NCBI RefSeq assembly: GCF_026898155.1
Contig: NZ_CP114029.1
Location: 4,382,001-4,446,000 of the forward strand
Direction: 5' to 3'
DNA: 64,000 bases
Origin: Jiella pelagia
GTDB lineage: Bacteria; Pseudomonadota; Alphaproteobacteria; Rhizobiales; Rhizobiaceae
A model generated the notes under the pieces. The model saw only the letters and a program-made list of their open reading frames with translations, searched no databases and was not told the DNA's origin. Of the stretch, positions 17,485-27,213 are shown piece after piece. Within the stretch, counting starts at the first letter, position 1, and each line of letters starts with the position of its first letter. The translations under genes and the position numbers were made by a program.

Positions 17485-18621
17485 ATGGACTTTGCGCTCA
17501 CCGACGAGCAGGAGCAGATTTTCCAGATGGCGCGGGATTTCGCCGTCGAGAAGATGGCACCCTTCGCAGCCAACTGGGAGGAGGAAAAGCGCCTGCCGGT
17601 CGACGTCCTGAACGAACTCGCCGCCCTCGGCATGGCGGCGATCTACGTCCGCGACGACTACGGTTCGGGGCTTTCGCGGCTCGACGCGGCGCTGATTTTC
17701 GAGGCGCTCTCCTATGGCGACCCGTCGGCTTCGGCGTTCCTGTCGATCCACAACATGGTCGCCTGGATGGTCGACAGCTTCGGCTCCGACGAACAGCGGA
17801 CCGAATGGCTGCCGAAGCTTGGCTCGATGCAGACGATCGCCAGCTACTGCCTGACTGAGCCGGGCTCGGGCTCCGACGCGGCGGCCTTGCGGACCAGCGC
17901 CAGGCGCGATGGTGACGGCTATGTCCTCAACGGCACCAAGAGCTTCATTTCCGGCGCCGGTTTTTCCGATCTCTATCTCGTCATGGCAAGGACCGGCGAA
18001 GCCGGACCCAAGGGCATTTCCGCCTTTCTGGTCGAAAACGGCACGCCGGGGCTCTCCTTCGGGGCGCAGGAGAAGAAGATGGGCTGGATCGCCCAGCCCA
18101 CTGCGGAAGTTCGTCTCGAAGACTGCCGGATCGGGCGCGGGAATCGTCTCGGCGAAGAGGGCAGGGGCTTTGCCTACGCCATGATGGGCCTCGATGGCGG
18201 CCGGCTGAACATTTCCGCCTGCGCCCTCGGCGCCGCCCAAGCCGCGCTCGACAAGTCGGTCGCCTACATGCGCGAGCGCCAGGCCTTCGGCAAATCGCTG
18301 ACCGAGTTCCAGGCGTTGCAATTCCGCCTCGCCGACATGGAGACCGAATTGTCGGCGGCCCGCGTCTTCCTGCGTCAGGCCGCCTGGAAGCTCGACAACA
18401 AGGCGCCGGATGCGACGAAGTTCTGCGCCATGGCCAAGCGCTTCGTCACCGACACGAGCTTCGAAGTCGCCAACATGGCCTTGCAGCTGCATGGCGGTTA
18501 CGGCTACCTCGCCGACTATGGGATCGAGAAGATCGTCCGCGATCTCAGGGTTCACCAGATTCTCGAAGGAACCAACGAGATCATGCGGCTGATCGTGGCG
18601 AAGGCACTCTTGGCGAAATGA
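17485..18621 (+). CDS. acyl-CoA dehydrogenase, isobutyryl-CoA dehydrogenase type
   Basis: 378 residues from ATG 17485, which has GGAGG 9 bases upstream; ATG 17476 would add three residues. It is an FAD flavoenzyme that introduces an alpha-beta double bond in acyl-CoA. Family blocks are CLTEPGSGSDAAALRT, GTKSFISGAG, ERQAFGKSLTEFQALQFRLAD, LQLHGGYGYLADYGIEKIVR and VHQILEGTNEIMRLI, the last containing the catalytic Glu position (EGTNE). Similarity in memory is closest to ACAD8/isobutyryl-CoA dehydrogenases of valine catabolism. It stands alone here, with no valine-pathway neighbours. Confidence 0.88.
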   Translation: MDFALTDEQEQIFQMARDFAVEKMAPFAANWEEEKRLPVDVLNELAALGMAAIYVRDDYGSGLSRLDAALIFEALSYGDPSASAFLSIHNMVAWMVDSFGSDEQRTEWLPKLGSMQTIASYCLTEPGSGSDAAALRTSARRDGDGYVLNGTKSFISGAGFSDLYLVMARTGEAGPKGISAFLVENGTPGLSFGAQEKKMGWIAQPTAEVRLEDCRIGRGNRLGEEGRGFAYAMMGLDGGRLNISACALGAAQAALDKSVAYMRERQAFGKSLTEFQALQFRLADMETELSAARVFLRQAAWKLDNKAPDATKFCAMAKRFVTDTSFEVANMALQLHGGYGYLADYGIEKIVRDLRVHQILEGTNEIMRLIVAKALLAK

Positions 18622-18823
18622 GCGCGGCGAGCGCGCGTCGATTTCCCATTCGAGGGACACCTCGCTCACCTGGATCAAAGCCTGCGGGCGATATTTTTCG
18701 CCGCGGTGGCGATTCTGCAATAGTTTTGCCACAAGCTGGCGCGATGCGTAACACTTCGCGACGCAGCGGCCGCAAGGGGAATGGGGCCGTCTGCGACAGC
18801 CGGAGACTTGGGGGTCGTTCGAC

Positions 18824-20239
18824 TTGAAACGCCATCACTGGATCGTTCCGTCGCTGGCAGCCGTCTTGGGCGGTCTTGGCTATGGGGTCGCGCAGAATCT
18901 GCCGTCCCGCGACGCGGCGAGCCTTCAGGCATCGGCGCCTGCCGCCGTGCCGGCCGATGAAGCCAAAGAAGATCTCGCCCGGCCGGCGCTTTCCGACCGG
19001 GTTTCGCTCGGCTATCGGCGGAAGGGCGACGAGAATTTCGTCGAGGTGAGGGTTTCGACGGTCGAGCCGTTCAACGACGTCGACCGGCGGCTTGCCAGCA
19101 CCGTGGCCGCTGCCGCGGTTCCTGCTTCGTCCGTCGAAACGGCACTGGCACCCGATGTTGCGAGCGGTTTCCAGCGAAGCGGCGCCACCGCATTCTTGAG
19201 GAAAGTTGCCGCGGCAGGGGACGCCGCCGCCGCCGAGGACGTGGCTTCGACGGATACGTCCGCCGCCCCCGCCTTCGAGGCGACGCCGCTCTCCAGCCGT
19301 CTTCTCGGCGCCGACGAGCCGGTCTGGCAGTCGCGCTACTTCGCCGGCAATCCCTTGGTCGGCGGCATCTTCCAGGGCGACGGCAACCGCTCGGACGCCG
19401 CCGCGCTGATCGGCGCCGCCAGGACCGCGCGCTACGTTCTGCTCGGCGAGACCCACGACAACCCCGATCACCACCGTCTGCAAGGCGACATCGTTTCCGA
19501 TCTCGCCGATCAGTCGTCGGATCTGTCGCTGGTGTTCGAAATGATTCCGCTGCGCCTCGGCAGCGCCCTGTCGGCCTTCGGCACGCAGGGCGCAGGCGCG
19601 ATCGACATGGATGGGCTGTCGGATCGGTTGGAATGGTCCGAGCGGGGCTGGCCTGACTTTTCCATGTACCGGCCGCTGTTTGAGGCGGCCAAGCGTGAGG
19701 GGTTTGCCGTCATTCCCGGCGACCTCGACCGTGACGTCGTCAGCTCCATCGTCCAGAGCGGCGTCTCGTCTCTCTCATCGGAGATGCGCTCGAAGCTTTC
19801 GCTCAACGGGCCGGCCGATCCCGAAATGGTCGCCGATCTGATGAGCGAGGTGCGCAGCGCCCATTGCGGCCTGATGCCCGAGGCAGCCCTGGCGCCCATG
19901 GCGGACGCCCAGCGGGCGCGCGACGGCTCGCTGGCCGCTGCGATGCTCGATGCTGCAAAGACCGGCGACAAGGCCGTGCTGATCGCAGGTGCCGGGCATG
20001 TCCGCGAGGATCGCGGGGTTCCGTCGATCCTGGAGCGCACCGATCCCGATGCCGAGACGCTGTCCGTGCGAATGCTGGAAGTTGACGCTGAGGACGGCGA
20101 TCCCGCCGATTACGGCCTCAAGGCCGAGGCGCCCGCGCCCTACGATTTCACCATCTTCACCCCCCGGGCCGATATCGACGATCCTTGCGAGGCGTTGCGC
20201 GCCCGCATGCAGGAAAAGGGCGGCTCGGCGGCAAACTAG
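18824..20239 (+). CDS. ChaN-like (Tiki/haem-binding uptake superfamily) exported protein with long N-terminal extension
   Basis: 471 residues from a TTG start at 18824 (GGGGG lies 9 bases upstream). An N-terminal hydrophobic segment (WIVPSLAAVLGGLGYGVAQN) looks like a signal anchor. Residues 30-170 are low-complexity, Ala/Asp/Ser-rich linker. The ChaN-like domain starts near residue 190: RYVLLGETHDNPDHHRLQ, LVFEMIPLRLGSAL, VLIAGAGHVRED, with the metal or haem-contact Glu and His of the family (GETHDN, GAGH). Family members bind haem or act as metal-dependent peptidases. The long linker is unusual for ChaN (normally about 290 residues). Confidence 0.8.
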   Translation: MKRHHWIVPSLAAVLGGLGYGVAQNLPSRDAASLQASAPAAVPADEAKEDLARPALSDRVSLGYRRKGDENFVEVRVSTVEPFNDVDRRLASTVAAAAVPASSVETALAPDVASGFQRSGATAFLRKVAAAGDAAAAEDVASTDTSAAPAFEATPLSSRLLGADEPVWQSRYFAGNPLVGGIFQGDGNRSDAAALIGAARTARYVLLGETHDNPDHHRLQGDIVSDLADQSSDLSLVFEMIPLRLGSALSAFGTQGAGAIDMDGLSDRLEWSERGWPDFSMYRPLFEAAKREGFAVIPGDLDRDVVSSIVQSGVSSLSSEMRSKLSLNGPADPEMVADLMSEVRSAHCGLMPEAALAPMADAQRARDGSLAAAMLDAAKTGDKAVLIAGAGHVREDRGVPSILERTDPDAETLSVRMLEVDAEDGDPADYGLKAEAPAPYDFTIFTPRADIDDPCEALRARMQEKGGSAAN

Positions 20240-20330
20240 CCGGACAACGAGACGCAGGACGCCGCACCTTCTGTCGGCGCGCCAATACCGGTCCGGCGAC
20301 CGCCGGCGCACCGTCACACCTATGAGTGCA

Positions 20331-21204
20331 TCAGAATTCGTAAAAGTCACGGATCGCCTGCCAGCCCTCTTCGGCCGTTTCAGCGAATGTGAGGAGATCG
20401 AGATCGGCAGGGGCGATGGTTCCTTCCTCGGCCAGCGCCTCGAAGCCGATCACCCGTCGCCAGAACGCTTCGCCGAACAGGATGACCGGGATCTTCTGCA
20501 TCCGCTTCGTCTGGATCAGCGTCAAAGCCTCGAACAACTCGTCCATCGTCCCGAAGCCGCCGGGAAAGATCGCCATCGCCTTCGCTTGCAGGAGGAAATG
20601 CATCTTTCGGATAGCGAAGTAGTGGAAGTTGAAGCACAGGTCCGGCGTTGCGAAGTGGTTCGGCTCCTGTTCGCGGGGCAGGGTTATGTTGAGCGAGATC
20701 GACGCCGCGCCGACGTCCGAGGCGCCGCGATTGCCGGCTTCCATCACCCCGGGCCCGCCGCCCGTGACGATGACGAATTCCTTGCCGCCGGAAGACGTCG
20801 CCGAGTGCTCCGATGCGATCCGGGCGAAACGCCGGGCTTCGGCATAGAACTTCGAATTGGCCTCGAGATTTCTCTTCTGCGTCTCGTTGCGCGCCGCCCA
20901 GGCGGCCGTTCCAGGCGGCGGAATGCGGGCGCCGCCGAAGAGCACGACGGTGGAAATGATCCCGGCTTCATTGAGGGCGAGTTCGGGCTTCATCAGTTCG
21001 AGTTGCAGGCGGACGCCCCGCGTCGCCTCGCGGGTCAGAAAATCGGGATCGTCGAAGGCGAGGCGATAGGTCGGCGAGCATGTCTGCGGGGTGCCGCCAG
21101 ACTTCGCGGCGGCCTCCTTGCGGTCCTCTTCTGAGCCTCGGAAACGGATCCCAGCCGTCGTGATTGCGCGGTGTTTCGTCGGACATGTGCGGTTGAGAAC
21201 CCAT
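20331..21204 (-). CDS. LOG-family (Lonely Guy/lysine decarboxylase-like) protein, frameshifted as read
   Basis: The fold and motifs are those of the LOG/TIGR00730 group: ISTVVLFGGARIPPPG, FVIVTGGGPGVMEAGNRGA and FPGGFGTMDELFEALTLIQT, the last being the catalytic PGGxGTxxE motif. Members are phosphoribohydrolases acting on nucleoside monophosphates. The N-terminus (MSDETPRNHDGWDPF, possible starts at 21204 or 21186) is in another frame from the body. The break is at 21133-21139 (GAGCCTC for a presumed GAGCTC); with one base removed the join reads WDPFPSSEEDRKEAAAKSG, about 290 residues. Such long N-terminal segments are usual for the alphaproteobacterial form. Confidence 0.82.
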
Positions 21205-21304
21205 CGCTTCGATTGACCTTCTGAAGGCCGGCAACTAGGGTCCGCGGCGATTTGGACAGGGCTTTTCACCCTGACGTTCCTTCCAGCCTCAGGAGTTTTT
21301 GCCG

Positions 21305-22159
21305 ATGACCGCGCCCGATCGCGCCGCTCTCGAAAGCACCATCGAACGCGCCTTCGACGAGCGCGAGACGATCTCACCTTCGACCACCGGCGAGGTGCGC
21401 GAGGCCGTCGATGCGGCGCTGGAGCTGCTCGACCGCGGCGAGGCGCGCGTGGCAACCCGCGAGGCGGACGGCTCCTGGACCGTCCATCAGTGGCTGAAGA
21501 AGGCGGTGCTCCTGTCGTTCCGCCTGAATGACATGACGGTGATCGAAGGCGGGCCGGGCGGCGCAACCTGGTGGGACAAGGTGCCGTCGAAGTTCGAAGG
21601 CTGGGGCGAAAATCGCTTCCGCGAGGCAGGGCTCAGGGCCGTTCCGAACGCCATTGTTCGCCGCTCGGCCCATATCGGCAAGGGCGTCGTCCTGATGCCG
21701 TCCTTCGTCAATCTCGGCGCCTTCGTCGACGAGGGCACCATGGTCGACACCTGGGCAACCGTCGGCTCATGCGCCCAGATCGGCAAGAACGTCCACCTGT
21801 CCGGCGGCGTCGGCATCGGCGGCGTGCTTGAGCCCATGCAGGCCGGTCCGACGATCATCGAGGACGGCTGCTTCATCGGCGCCCGCTCCGAGGTCGTCGA
21901 GGGCTGCATCGTTCGCGAGGGTGCGGTGCTCGGCATGGGCGTGTTCATCGGCAAGTCGACGAAGATCGTCGACCGCACCACCGGCGAGGTTCTCTACGGC
22001 GAAGTACCGCCCTATTCGGTGGTGGTCGCCGGCACGATGCCCGGCAAGCCGATGGACAACGGCGCACCGGGCCCCAGCCTCTACTGCGCCGTCATCGTCA
22101 AGCGCGTCGACGAGAAGACGCGGTCCAAGACGTCGATCAACGAATTGCTGCGGAGCTGA
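21305..22159 (+). CDS. dapD: 2,3,4,5-tetrahydropyridine-2,6-dicarboxylate N-succinyltransferase
   Basis: 284 residues, exactly the usual DapD length, from ATG 21305 with AGGAG 9 bases upstream; a TTG six bases earlier is less likely. It transfers succinate from succinyl-CoA in the diaminopimelate/lysine pathway. The left-handed beta-helix hexapeptide repeats run from about residue 118 to 235 ([40 protein letters not shown]). The trimer active-site region [16 protein letters not shown] is intact. dapE, the later pathway enzyme, lies 2 kb downstream with two cell-envelope genes between, a rhizobial arrangement. Confidence 0.96.
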   Translation: MTAPDRAALESTIERAFDERETISPSTTGEVREAVDAALELLDRGEARVATREADGSWTVHQWLKKAVLLSFRLNDMTVIEGGPGGATWWDKVPSKFEGWGENRFREAGLRAVPNAIVRRSAHIGKGVVLMPSFVNLGAFVDEGTMVDTWATVGSCAQIGKNVHLSGGVGIGGVLEPMQAGPTIIEDGCFIGARSEVVEGCIVREGAVLGMGVFIGKSTKIVDRTTGEVLYGEVPPYSVVVAGTMPGKPMDNGAPGPSLYCAVIVKRVDEKTRSKTSINELLRS

Positions 22160-22201
22160 TCTGCGCAATTCTCGCAATCGCCGGGTGAGGGGCGGCTACC
22201 G

Positions 22202-22984
22202 ATGACCGGCAGGGTGTTCTCGAAGCTGTTCAGCGGCTGGCCAGCGACGCTGTTCGCGGCTGGCGGGCTTCTCGGCTGGCTCCAGGCGGTGCCCGGGCTG
22301 CCTGATGGGCACGCCGGCCTGTGCCGAACCGAAACCGCAGCGGGCGTCGACTACATCGTCTGCGACGTCCCGCTCGATCGCTACCGGCTGTCGCTGCGGG
22401 CCGCTGACGCTTCGGGCAAGCCATACGAGACCTTCGAGGCGGCGAAGGCGTCGTTTCCCGGCGGCAAGGTCGAGCTGATCGTCAATGCCGGCATGTACCA
22501 CGAGGACCGGCTGCCGGTCGGGCTTGCCGTGCAGGATGGCAAAGAGCTTCACGGCGCGGTGCTCGGCACAGGCTCCGGAAACTATTCACTGCGGCCGAAC
22601 GGCGTCTTCTTCGTCGAGAAGGGGCGGGCGGCGGTGATGGAATCGACCCGCTATCTGAAGGGCCGGCACGATCCCGGTCTCGCCACCCAGTCCGGGCCGA
22701 TGCTGGTGATCGACGGCAAGCTGCATCCGCGTTTCATCGAGAACTCCGACAGCCGGCACGTGCGCAACGGCGTCTGCGCGCGCGAGGACGGGCGGGTCGT
22801 CACCCTTGTCCTCTCCCGCTCGCCGGTGAATTTCTGGGATTTCGGGACGTTCTTCAAGGACCGGGTCGGCTGCCGCAACGCGCTGTTCTTCGACGGCACA
22901 GTGTCGAGCCTCTATTATCCCGCCGGCGGCATCGACTATCGCCGCGACCGGCTGGGGCCGATGCTGGTCGTCACAGATCGGTGA
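22202..22984 (+). CDS. phosphodiester glycosidase (NAGPA/DUF2233) family exported protein
   Basis: 260 residues from ATG 22202 with GAGGGG upstream. A hydrophobic N-terminal segment (WPATLFAAGGLLGWLQAV) suggests membrane anchoring or secretion. The NAGPA-like domain follows: VELIVNAGMYHEDRLPVGL, SLRPNGVFFVEKGRAAVME, ATQSGPMLVIDGKLHPRF, NALFFDGTVSSLYYPAG. The family cleaves GlcNAc-1-phosphodiester type linkages; the bacterial substrates are poorly known. The neighbouring lytic transglycosylase is consistent with a cell-envelope role. It ends 43 bases from that convergent gene, with a shared terminator between. Confidence 0.85.
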   Translation: MTGRVFSKLFSGWPATLFAAGGLLGWLQAVPGLPDGHAGLCRTETAAGVDYIVCDVPLDRYRLSLRAADASGKPYETFEAAKASFPGGKVELIVNAGMYHEDRLPVGLAVQDGKELHGAVLGTGSGNYSLRPNGVFFVEKGRAAVMESTRYLKGRHDPGLATQSGPMLVIDGKLHPRFIENSDSRHVRNGVCAREDGRVVTLVLSRSPVNFWDFGTFFKDRVGCRNALFFDGTVSSLYYPAGGIDYRRDRLGPMLVVTDR

Positions 22985-22993
22985 CGGGACCCG

Positions 22994-23015
22994 TCGCCCG
23001 CCTTCGAGCGGGCGA
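22994..23015. terminator. bidirectional hairpin terminator between convergent genes
   Basis: A perfect 8-bp stem TCGCCCGC / GCGGGCGA with a CTTCGA loop, 10 bases after the glycosidase stop (22984) and 12 bases before the end of the transglycosylase gene (23027). The position and symmetry fit a terminator serving both strands. Confidence 0.6.
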
Positions 23016-23026
23016 TGACGCCAAGG

Positions 23027-24079
23027 TCAGTTCGAGACCGAAGGGCGCAGCGCCGGAACCGGGGTAGCCTCGTCGTCGCCGAAGCGTGAGGCGAGATTGG
23101 CTTCCCAGTCTTTTGCCATCACCGGCTTTGCCGCCGAGGCATTCTCCGTCGCTGCTGAGGTCCGGCCGCCGCGCTCGGCGGCGGCTTTCGGATCGACGTG
23201 ATCGACGGTGACGCTGATCGACCGCGGCACGGCCTCGACGGGCGCCGAGCGCTCGGACGCCTCGGGCCGGGACGGCGCGAAGGCGACCGCCTCGACCATG
23301 TCTTCGCGAGATCTGCGGCGTGGCGCGGCCTCGGCGGTCGCGACTGTCGTCGTCTCGATCGTTGCCGGAACGGCCCGGCCAGGCCCGCGGCGGGTCAGGT
23401 CCAGTTCGGCCATGTGCGCCTTGACCTTCGAGCAGTAGCTGCGGGCAGAGGCCGTCATTCGCGTGGTGCGGTGGCCGCCCTTGTACTTCATTGCCGCGCC
23501 GCAGACGTCGTGGCCGCTCTGATCCCAGGCGCCTTTCAGATATTTCATCCCGTAGGTGAGGTTGGTGTCGGCATCCAGAAGGTCGTCGGCCGAGCCGGAA
23601 AAGCCGAGGCTGCGCGCCGTCGCTGGCTTGATCTGCGACAGTCCGTAGACGCCGCGGCCGCGGGCGCGCGGATTGTAGCGGCTTTCCACCCTGACGACGG
23701 CGAAGGCGAGCTCCGGCGGAATGCCGTTCTCTTTCGCGTGCTGGACGATCATCCGGTCGATCGCGGCGCTGCCGGAAATCGTGCCCTTATCCGCCCTTTG
23801 CGCTGCCTCGCGCCGGGCGATGACCCGGTCCGACTTTGCGACGTCCTTGGACGTGACGGCCTCCGCCTTCGCTTCGGCGACCTTTCCTCCGTCGGATTCG
23901 GCCGCGTCTTCCTTGCCGGCGAAGGCGACGCCGAGCGGTGAGCCGCCGGGGCCGTCGGCAATGCAGCCGGACACCGCCAGAAGTCCGGCCAAGGCCAAGA
24001 TCGAGGCGCCCCGCCGCAGGAAGCACGGCCGCGTCCCGCGAGCCGTTCTCAGACCGTTCCGTCCAATCAGCACAGACAT
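23027..24079 (-). CDS. lytic transglycosylase lipoprotein (SLT domain)
   Basis: About 350 residues from ATG 24079 (MSVLIGRNG); an in-frame start at 24130 would add 17 residues. The lipobox LAVSGC (near residue 40) predicts lipidation. The SLT domain covers about residues 120-240, with the catalytic Glu in VVRVESRYNPRARG followed by GVYGLSQIKPATARSLGF and the DTNLTYGMKYLKG block. The C-terminal 120 residues are a low-complexity linker. It cleaves peptidoglycan glycan strands. An uninterrupted GAGCTC (23708-23713, coding for Pro-Glu-Leu-Ala) lies in this gene. Confidence 0.87.
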   Translation of the reverse strand: MSVLIGRNGLRTARGTRPCFLRRGASILALAGLLAVSGCIADGPGGSPLGVAFAGKEDAAESDGGKVAEAKAEAVTSKDVAKSDRVIARREAAQRADKGTISGSAAIDRMIVQHAKENGIPPELAFAVVRVESRYNPRARGRGVYGLSQIKPATARSLGFSGSADDLLDADTNLTYGMKYLKGAWDQSGHDVCGAAMKYKGGHRTTRMTASARSYCSKVKAHMAELDLTRRGPGRAVPATIETTTVATAEAAPRRRSREDMVEAVAFAPSRPEASERSAPVEAVPRSISVTVDHVDPKAAAERGGRTSAATENASAAKPVMAKDWEANLASRFGDDEATPVPALRPSVSN

Positions 24080-24228
24080 CCCCGCTCGAAATTTCCCCAC
24101 CTGCCGATCTCCGGCCCGATCGCGGCGCAATCGTGGCGGCGACGTGGCCGTTGCCCCGATCTCTTAACGAATCGTAACCGCGACCGCCGACTGTGGCGGG
24201 GCGGCATCAGATCGGCTATCCCATCGCC

Positions 24229-25489
24229 ATGAGACAATCACCGAATCCTCGCCCCGAGCCTGCGGCGACCGCCGCCGCCATTGACCCGACAGATCCCGCC
24301 GCCGTCCTGGCGGGCCTCATCCGCTGCCCATCGGTGACACCGCAGGAGGGAGGCGCGCTGGCGCTGCTCCAGGCGTTGCTCGCGGGCGTGGGGTTTGCGG
24401 TCGACCGGCCGGTGTTCTCGGAGGCGGGGGCCGAGCCGGTCGAGAATCTCTTCGCAAGGCTGGGCGACAGCGGGCCGCATCTTGTCTTTGCCGGCCACAC
24501 CGACGTTGTGCCTCCCGGAAACACTGTGGATTGGACGCATGATCCCTTCGCGGCCGAGATCGTCCATGGCGAGATGATCGGCCGTGGCGCCGTCGATATG
24601 AAAGGCGGGATCGCTGCCTTCCTGGCTGCCGCCGCCAGATACATCCGCAAGAGTGGTGCACCCCGCGGACAACTGTCTTTCCTGATCACCGGCGACGAAG
24701 AGGGGCCGGCCGTCAACGGCACGGTGAAGCTGCTTCAATGGGCGAGCGAGCGGGGCGAGCGTTTCGACGCCTGCCTCGTCGGCGAACCCACCAATCCGGA
24801 CGCCCTCGGCGACATGATCAAGATCGGCCGGCGCGGCTCCTTGTCTGCCGAAGTGCGGATCATCGGCCGGCAGGGCCACGTCGCCTATCCCCACCTGGCC
24901 GACAATCCGCTTCGCTCCGCCGTGCAGATCGCCGAGGCGCTGATGGCGACGCCGCTCGACGGGGGAACCGAGGTCTTCCAGCCCTCCAATCTCGAGATCA
25001 CCGCGATCGAGACCGGCAATGCCTCGGTCAACGTCATCGGGGCCCGCTGCTCGATCTTCTTCAACGTCCGCTTCAACGACCTTTGGACCGTCGAGGGGCT
25101 GAAGGCCGAGCCTCGCCCGGCGGATCGCCGCGGGGGCCACCGCGGAACACCTTCGTCCCGGAAGGCCGGCAGCCGCCTATGAACTCGTCTGGCGCGATCG
25201 TCCGGCCGAGGCGTTTTCGACCGACGGAGAGACCAGTGCGAAGGGAAGCGCCTTGATCGGGGCGCTGGTCGCCTCGGTAGAGGAAAAGACCGGGCGCGCT
25301 CCGCAGCTTTCCACCTCCGGCGGGACCTCGGATGCACGATTCATCAAGGATCATTGCCCGGTCATAGAATTCGGGCTTGTCGGAAAGACGATGCACATGT
25401 CCAATGAGCGGGTCGCCCTGTCCGACCTCGAAGGACTGACGGAAATCTATGAAGCCTTCATCGCCCGCTGGTTCGCCGCCAACGCCTGA
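24229..25489 (+). CDS. dapE: succinyl-diaminopimelate desuccinylase, frameshifted as read
   Basis: The zinc peptidase-like enzyme removes succinate from N-succinyl-LL-diaminopimelate. Motifs visible: [15 protein letters not shown] (metal His and Asp), [26 protein letters not shown] (catalytic Glu-Glu), LVGEPTNPD, and C-terminal [14 protein letters not shown] and [14 protein letters not shown] with the last metal His. The frame breaks at 25108-25114 (GAGCCTC for a presumed GAGCTC); removing one base gives [17 protein letters not shown] and about 419 residues. ATG 24229 is preferred over GTG 24193. Because dapE is normally essential, the break argues strongly for a sequence error rather than a dead gene. 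Confidence 0.9.
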
Positions 25490-25493
25490 TCTC

Positions 25494-26087
25494 ATGCCGA
25501 CGCTCGACGACGTCGTGCGGTTCTTCAACGGCGCCTTCCTGCTGATGGCGGGGAAGGCCGACGGGCTGAAGCGCCTGGACCTTTCGGCGGACGGCTTCTG
25601 GCAGTCCTTTGCCGCCGTCATCGTCGCGCTGCCGCCGCTCGCTCTGTCCTGGCTCGCCTATGAGCTTGGCGGCAGCCACGGGCCGCTTCAGGAGGAAAGG
25701 AGCGGCTTCGTCATCTATGGCGCCCACGCCTTCGCCGATGTCGTCGCCTGGCTTTTGCCGGTGCTGATCCTGATGCTCGCGGCAAAACGCATCGGCTATT
25801 CCAAGAAGATCGTGCCGCTTGTCGTCGCCACCAACTGGGGCGGCGCGCTGCTCGCCTGGGCGGTGGCGCCCTACTGGCTGATCGTCATCCTCTTCGGCGC
25901 CAGCGACGTGACGGCCCTTGCCGGCCTGCTCGTCACCCTCGCCACCGTCACCCTCACCATGCGGCTGATCTATTTCGCGCTCGCCAAGGACTTCGCCGCC
26001 GCCGTCGCCATCACCGTGATGATGATCATCGCCTCGCTGATGAGCTACGGCGCGGTGATGGACGTGACGGGGGTGCCGTTGATTTGA
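25494..26087 (+). CDS. multi-pass inner-membrane protein, unknown function
   Basis: 197 residues from ATG 25494, 4 bases after the dapE stop, so it is co-transcribed. About five hydrophobic segments are visible: FAAVIVALPPLALSWLAY, VVAWLLPVLILMLAA, WGGALLAWAVAPYWLIVILF, LAGLLVTLATVTLTMRLIYF and AVAITVMMIIASLMSYGAVM. I recall similar 'hypothetical transporter' genes following dapE in Rhizobiales, but I cannot assign a function. Confidence 0.8.
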   Translation: MPTLDDVVRFFNGAFLLMAGKADGLKRLDLSADGFWQSFAAVIVALPPLALSWLAYELGGSHGPLQEERSGFVIYGAHAFADVVAWLLPVLILMLAAKRIGYSKKIVPLVVATNWGGALLAWAVAPYWLIVILFGASDVTALAGLLVTLATVTLTMRLIYFALAKDFAAAVAITVMMIIASLMSYGAVMDVTGVPLI

Positions 26088-26542
26088 GGGGCGGCGGCTG
26101 AGAATGCCTATCGGGTTCAACCTAGATCTGAAGTTAGGCAATGTCGACCGGCCCGGATACGATCGAGTTCTATCCGCGTTAGCCGGATTGTTCGAGGCGT
26201 ACTGCGGCCACATCCTGAAAACTTGATTTTCAAGATTGTACTCGATGGCGAATGACAGGCTATTCTAAATGTTTCCGTGCTATTTTGGGTGGTGCATTTG
26301 ACCGCTCCCGTCAGAGCGTTCATGGACATCGCTAGGGCGGTTAGGTTGGTTAGTCTAGGGACGAGGAACTGTGGAAAGATTTCAGAATGGGTGCCAAACG
26401 TTGGGGGCAGTTCCATTAAATTAGACGGTGCTTTGTCTTCAAATCCTTGAATAAGGATTTGATATTTGATACAATCCACTGGCGATGGAAGTATGATTAG
26501 ACTGGTGAGATATATCTGGAAAACCTGGAGGAAGCGTTGCCA
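26088..26542. other. AT-richer intergenic stretch, start of an anomalous island
   Basis: Base composition drops clearly relative to both neighbours from about 26100 onward. A minus-strand frame of 120 codons (26117-26479) exists but lacks a ribosome site and domain-like character. The right end has the GGAGGAAG ribosome site of the next gene. No tRNA or integrase was recognised. Confidence 0.45.
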
Positions 26543-27199
26543 ATGCGCAGATGGATCTTAGGGTCAGTTCTCCATCCAAAGACGGCATTTTCGGGATGGG
26601 CAGTGACGGCTGTCGTGGCGTCGGTAGGAATATTGACATCCGCGCCTGTTCTCTTGACCAGTGCCTCGGAGGGTTCAGCCCAGGAAGGCGGTGGCAATAC
26701 TAATATAACGGTTTCTGGGGACAGCAACGAAATTGATAACTCCCGGACAGAAATAAGTGGCAATGACTTTATAATCTTATCAGAGACGCTGATTGAGCCT
26801 GATGACGGGGTGAGTAGCGAGGTTGCCCGCAAAATCATCCAGTCTATACAATCTGGAATTGAATCTGGTGATATACAGATTACGCGCTCAGGCGCGAAGG
26901 GCTTAATCAACGATGTTGACGAAATTCTTTCTTCGACATTAATTCGAAATCAAATCGATCACCGACAGTTTGATCTCAGTGAGAACCAAAGCAAGTCAAT
27001 TTTAGGTACCAGTAACATTATCACGTTTCGTGCCATCTGCGGGCAAGGTAATATTCAAATAGTTTTCAATGAAGATTTTCACAACTGTGTTAACCCTGGA
27101 TATCGCATGTACTTCACCATTAGCGGAAAAAATTACTTTGTGAATTACGATGGTCGGCAAGGTTCGGTAGCCCGATTCACGATCTATCCAACAACGTAG
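26543..27199 (+). CDS. orphan exported protein in an AT-rich island
   Basis: 218 residues from ATG 26543, 8 bases after GGAGGAAG. The N-terminus has a long signal-like segment (WAVTAVVASVGILTSAPVLL) with a cleavage-like SAQEGG. The rest is Ser/Asn/Ile-rich: NTNITVSGDSNEIDNSRTEI, ARKIIQSIQSGIESGDIQIT. I do not recognise a family. Codon use (AAT, ATT, AGT, TTA) differs sharply from all neighbouring genes, a sign of horizontal acquisition. It sits between the dapE operon and the convergent truA gene, only 14 bases from the end of truA. It could be a surface or secreted protein. Confidence 0.7.
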   Translation: MRRWILGSVLHPKTAFSGWAVTAVVASVGILTSAPVLLTSASEGSAQEGGGNTNITVSGDSNEIDNSRTEISGNDFIILSETLIEPDDGVSSEVARKIIQSIQSGIESGDIQITRSGAKGLINDVDEILSSTLIRNQIDHRQFDLSENQSKSILGTSNIITFRAICGQGNIQIVFNEDFHNCVNPGYRMYFTISGKNYFVNYDGRQGSVARFTIYPTT

Positions 27200-27213
27200 C
27201 GAAGAGAATCGTG

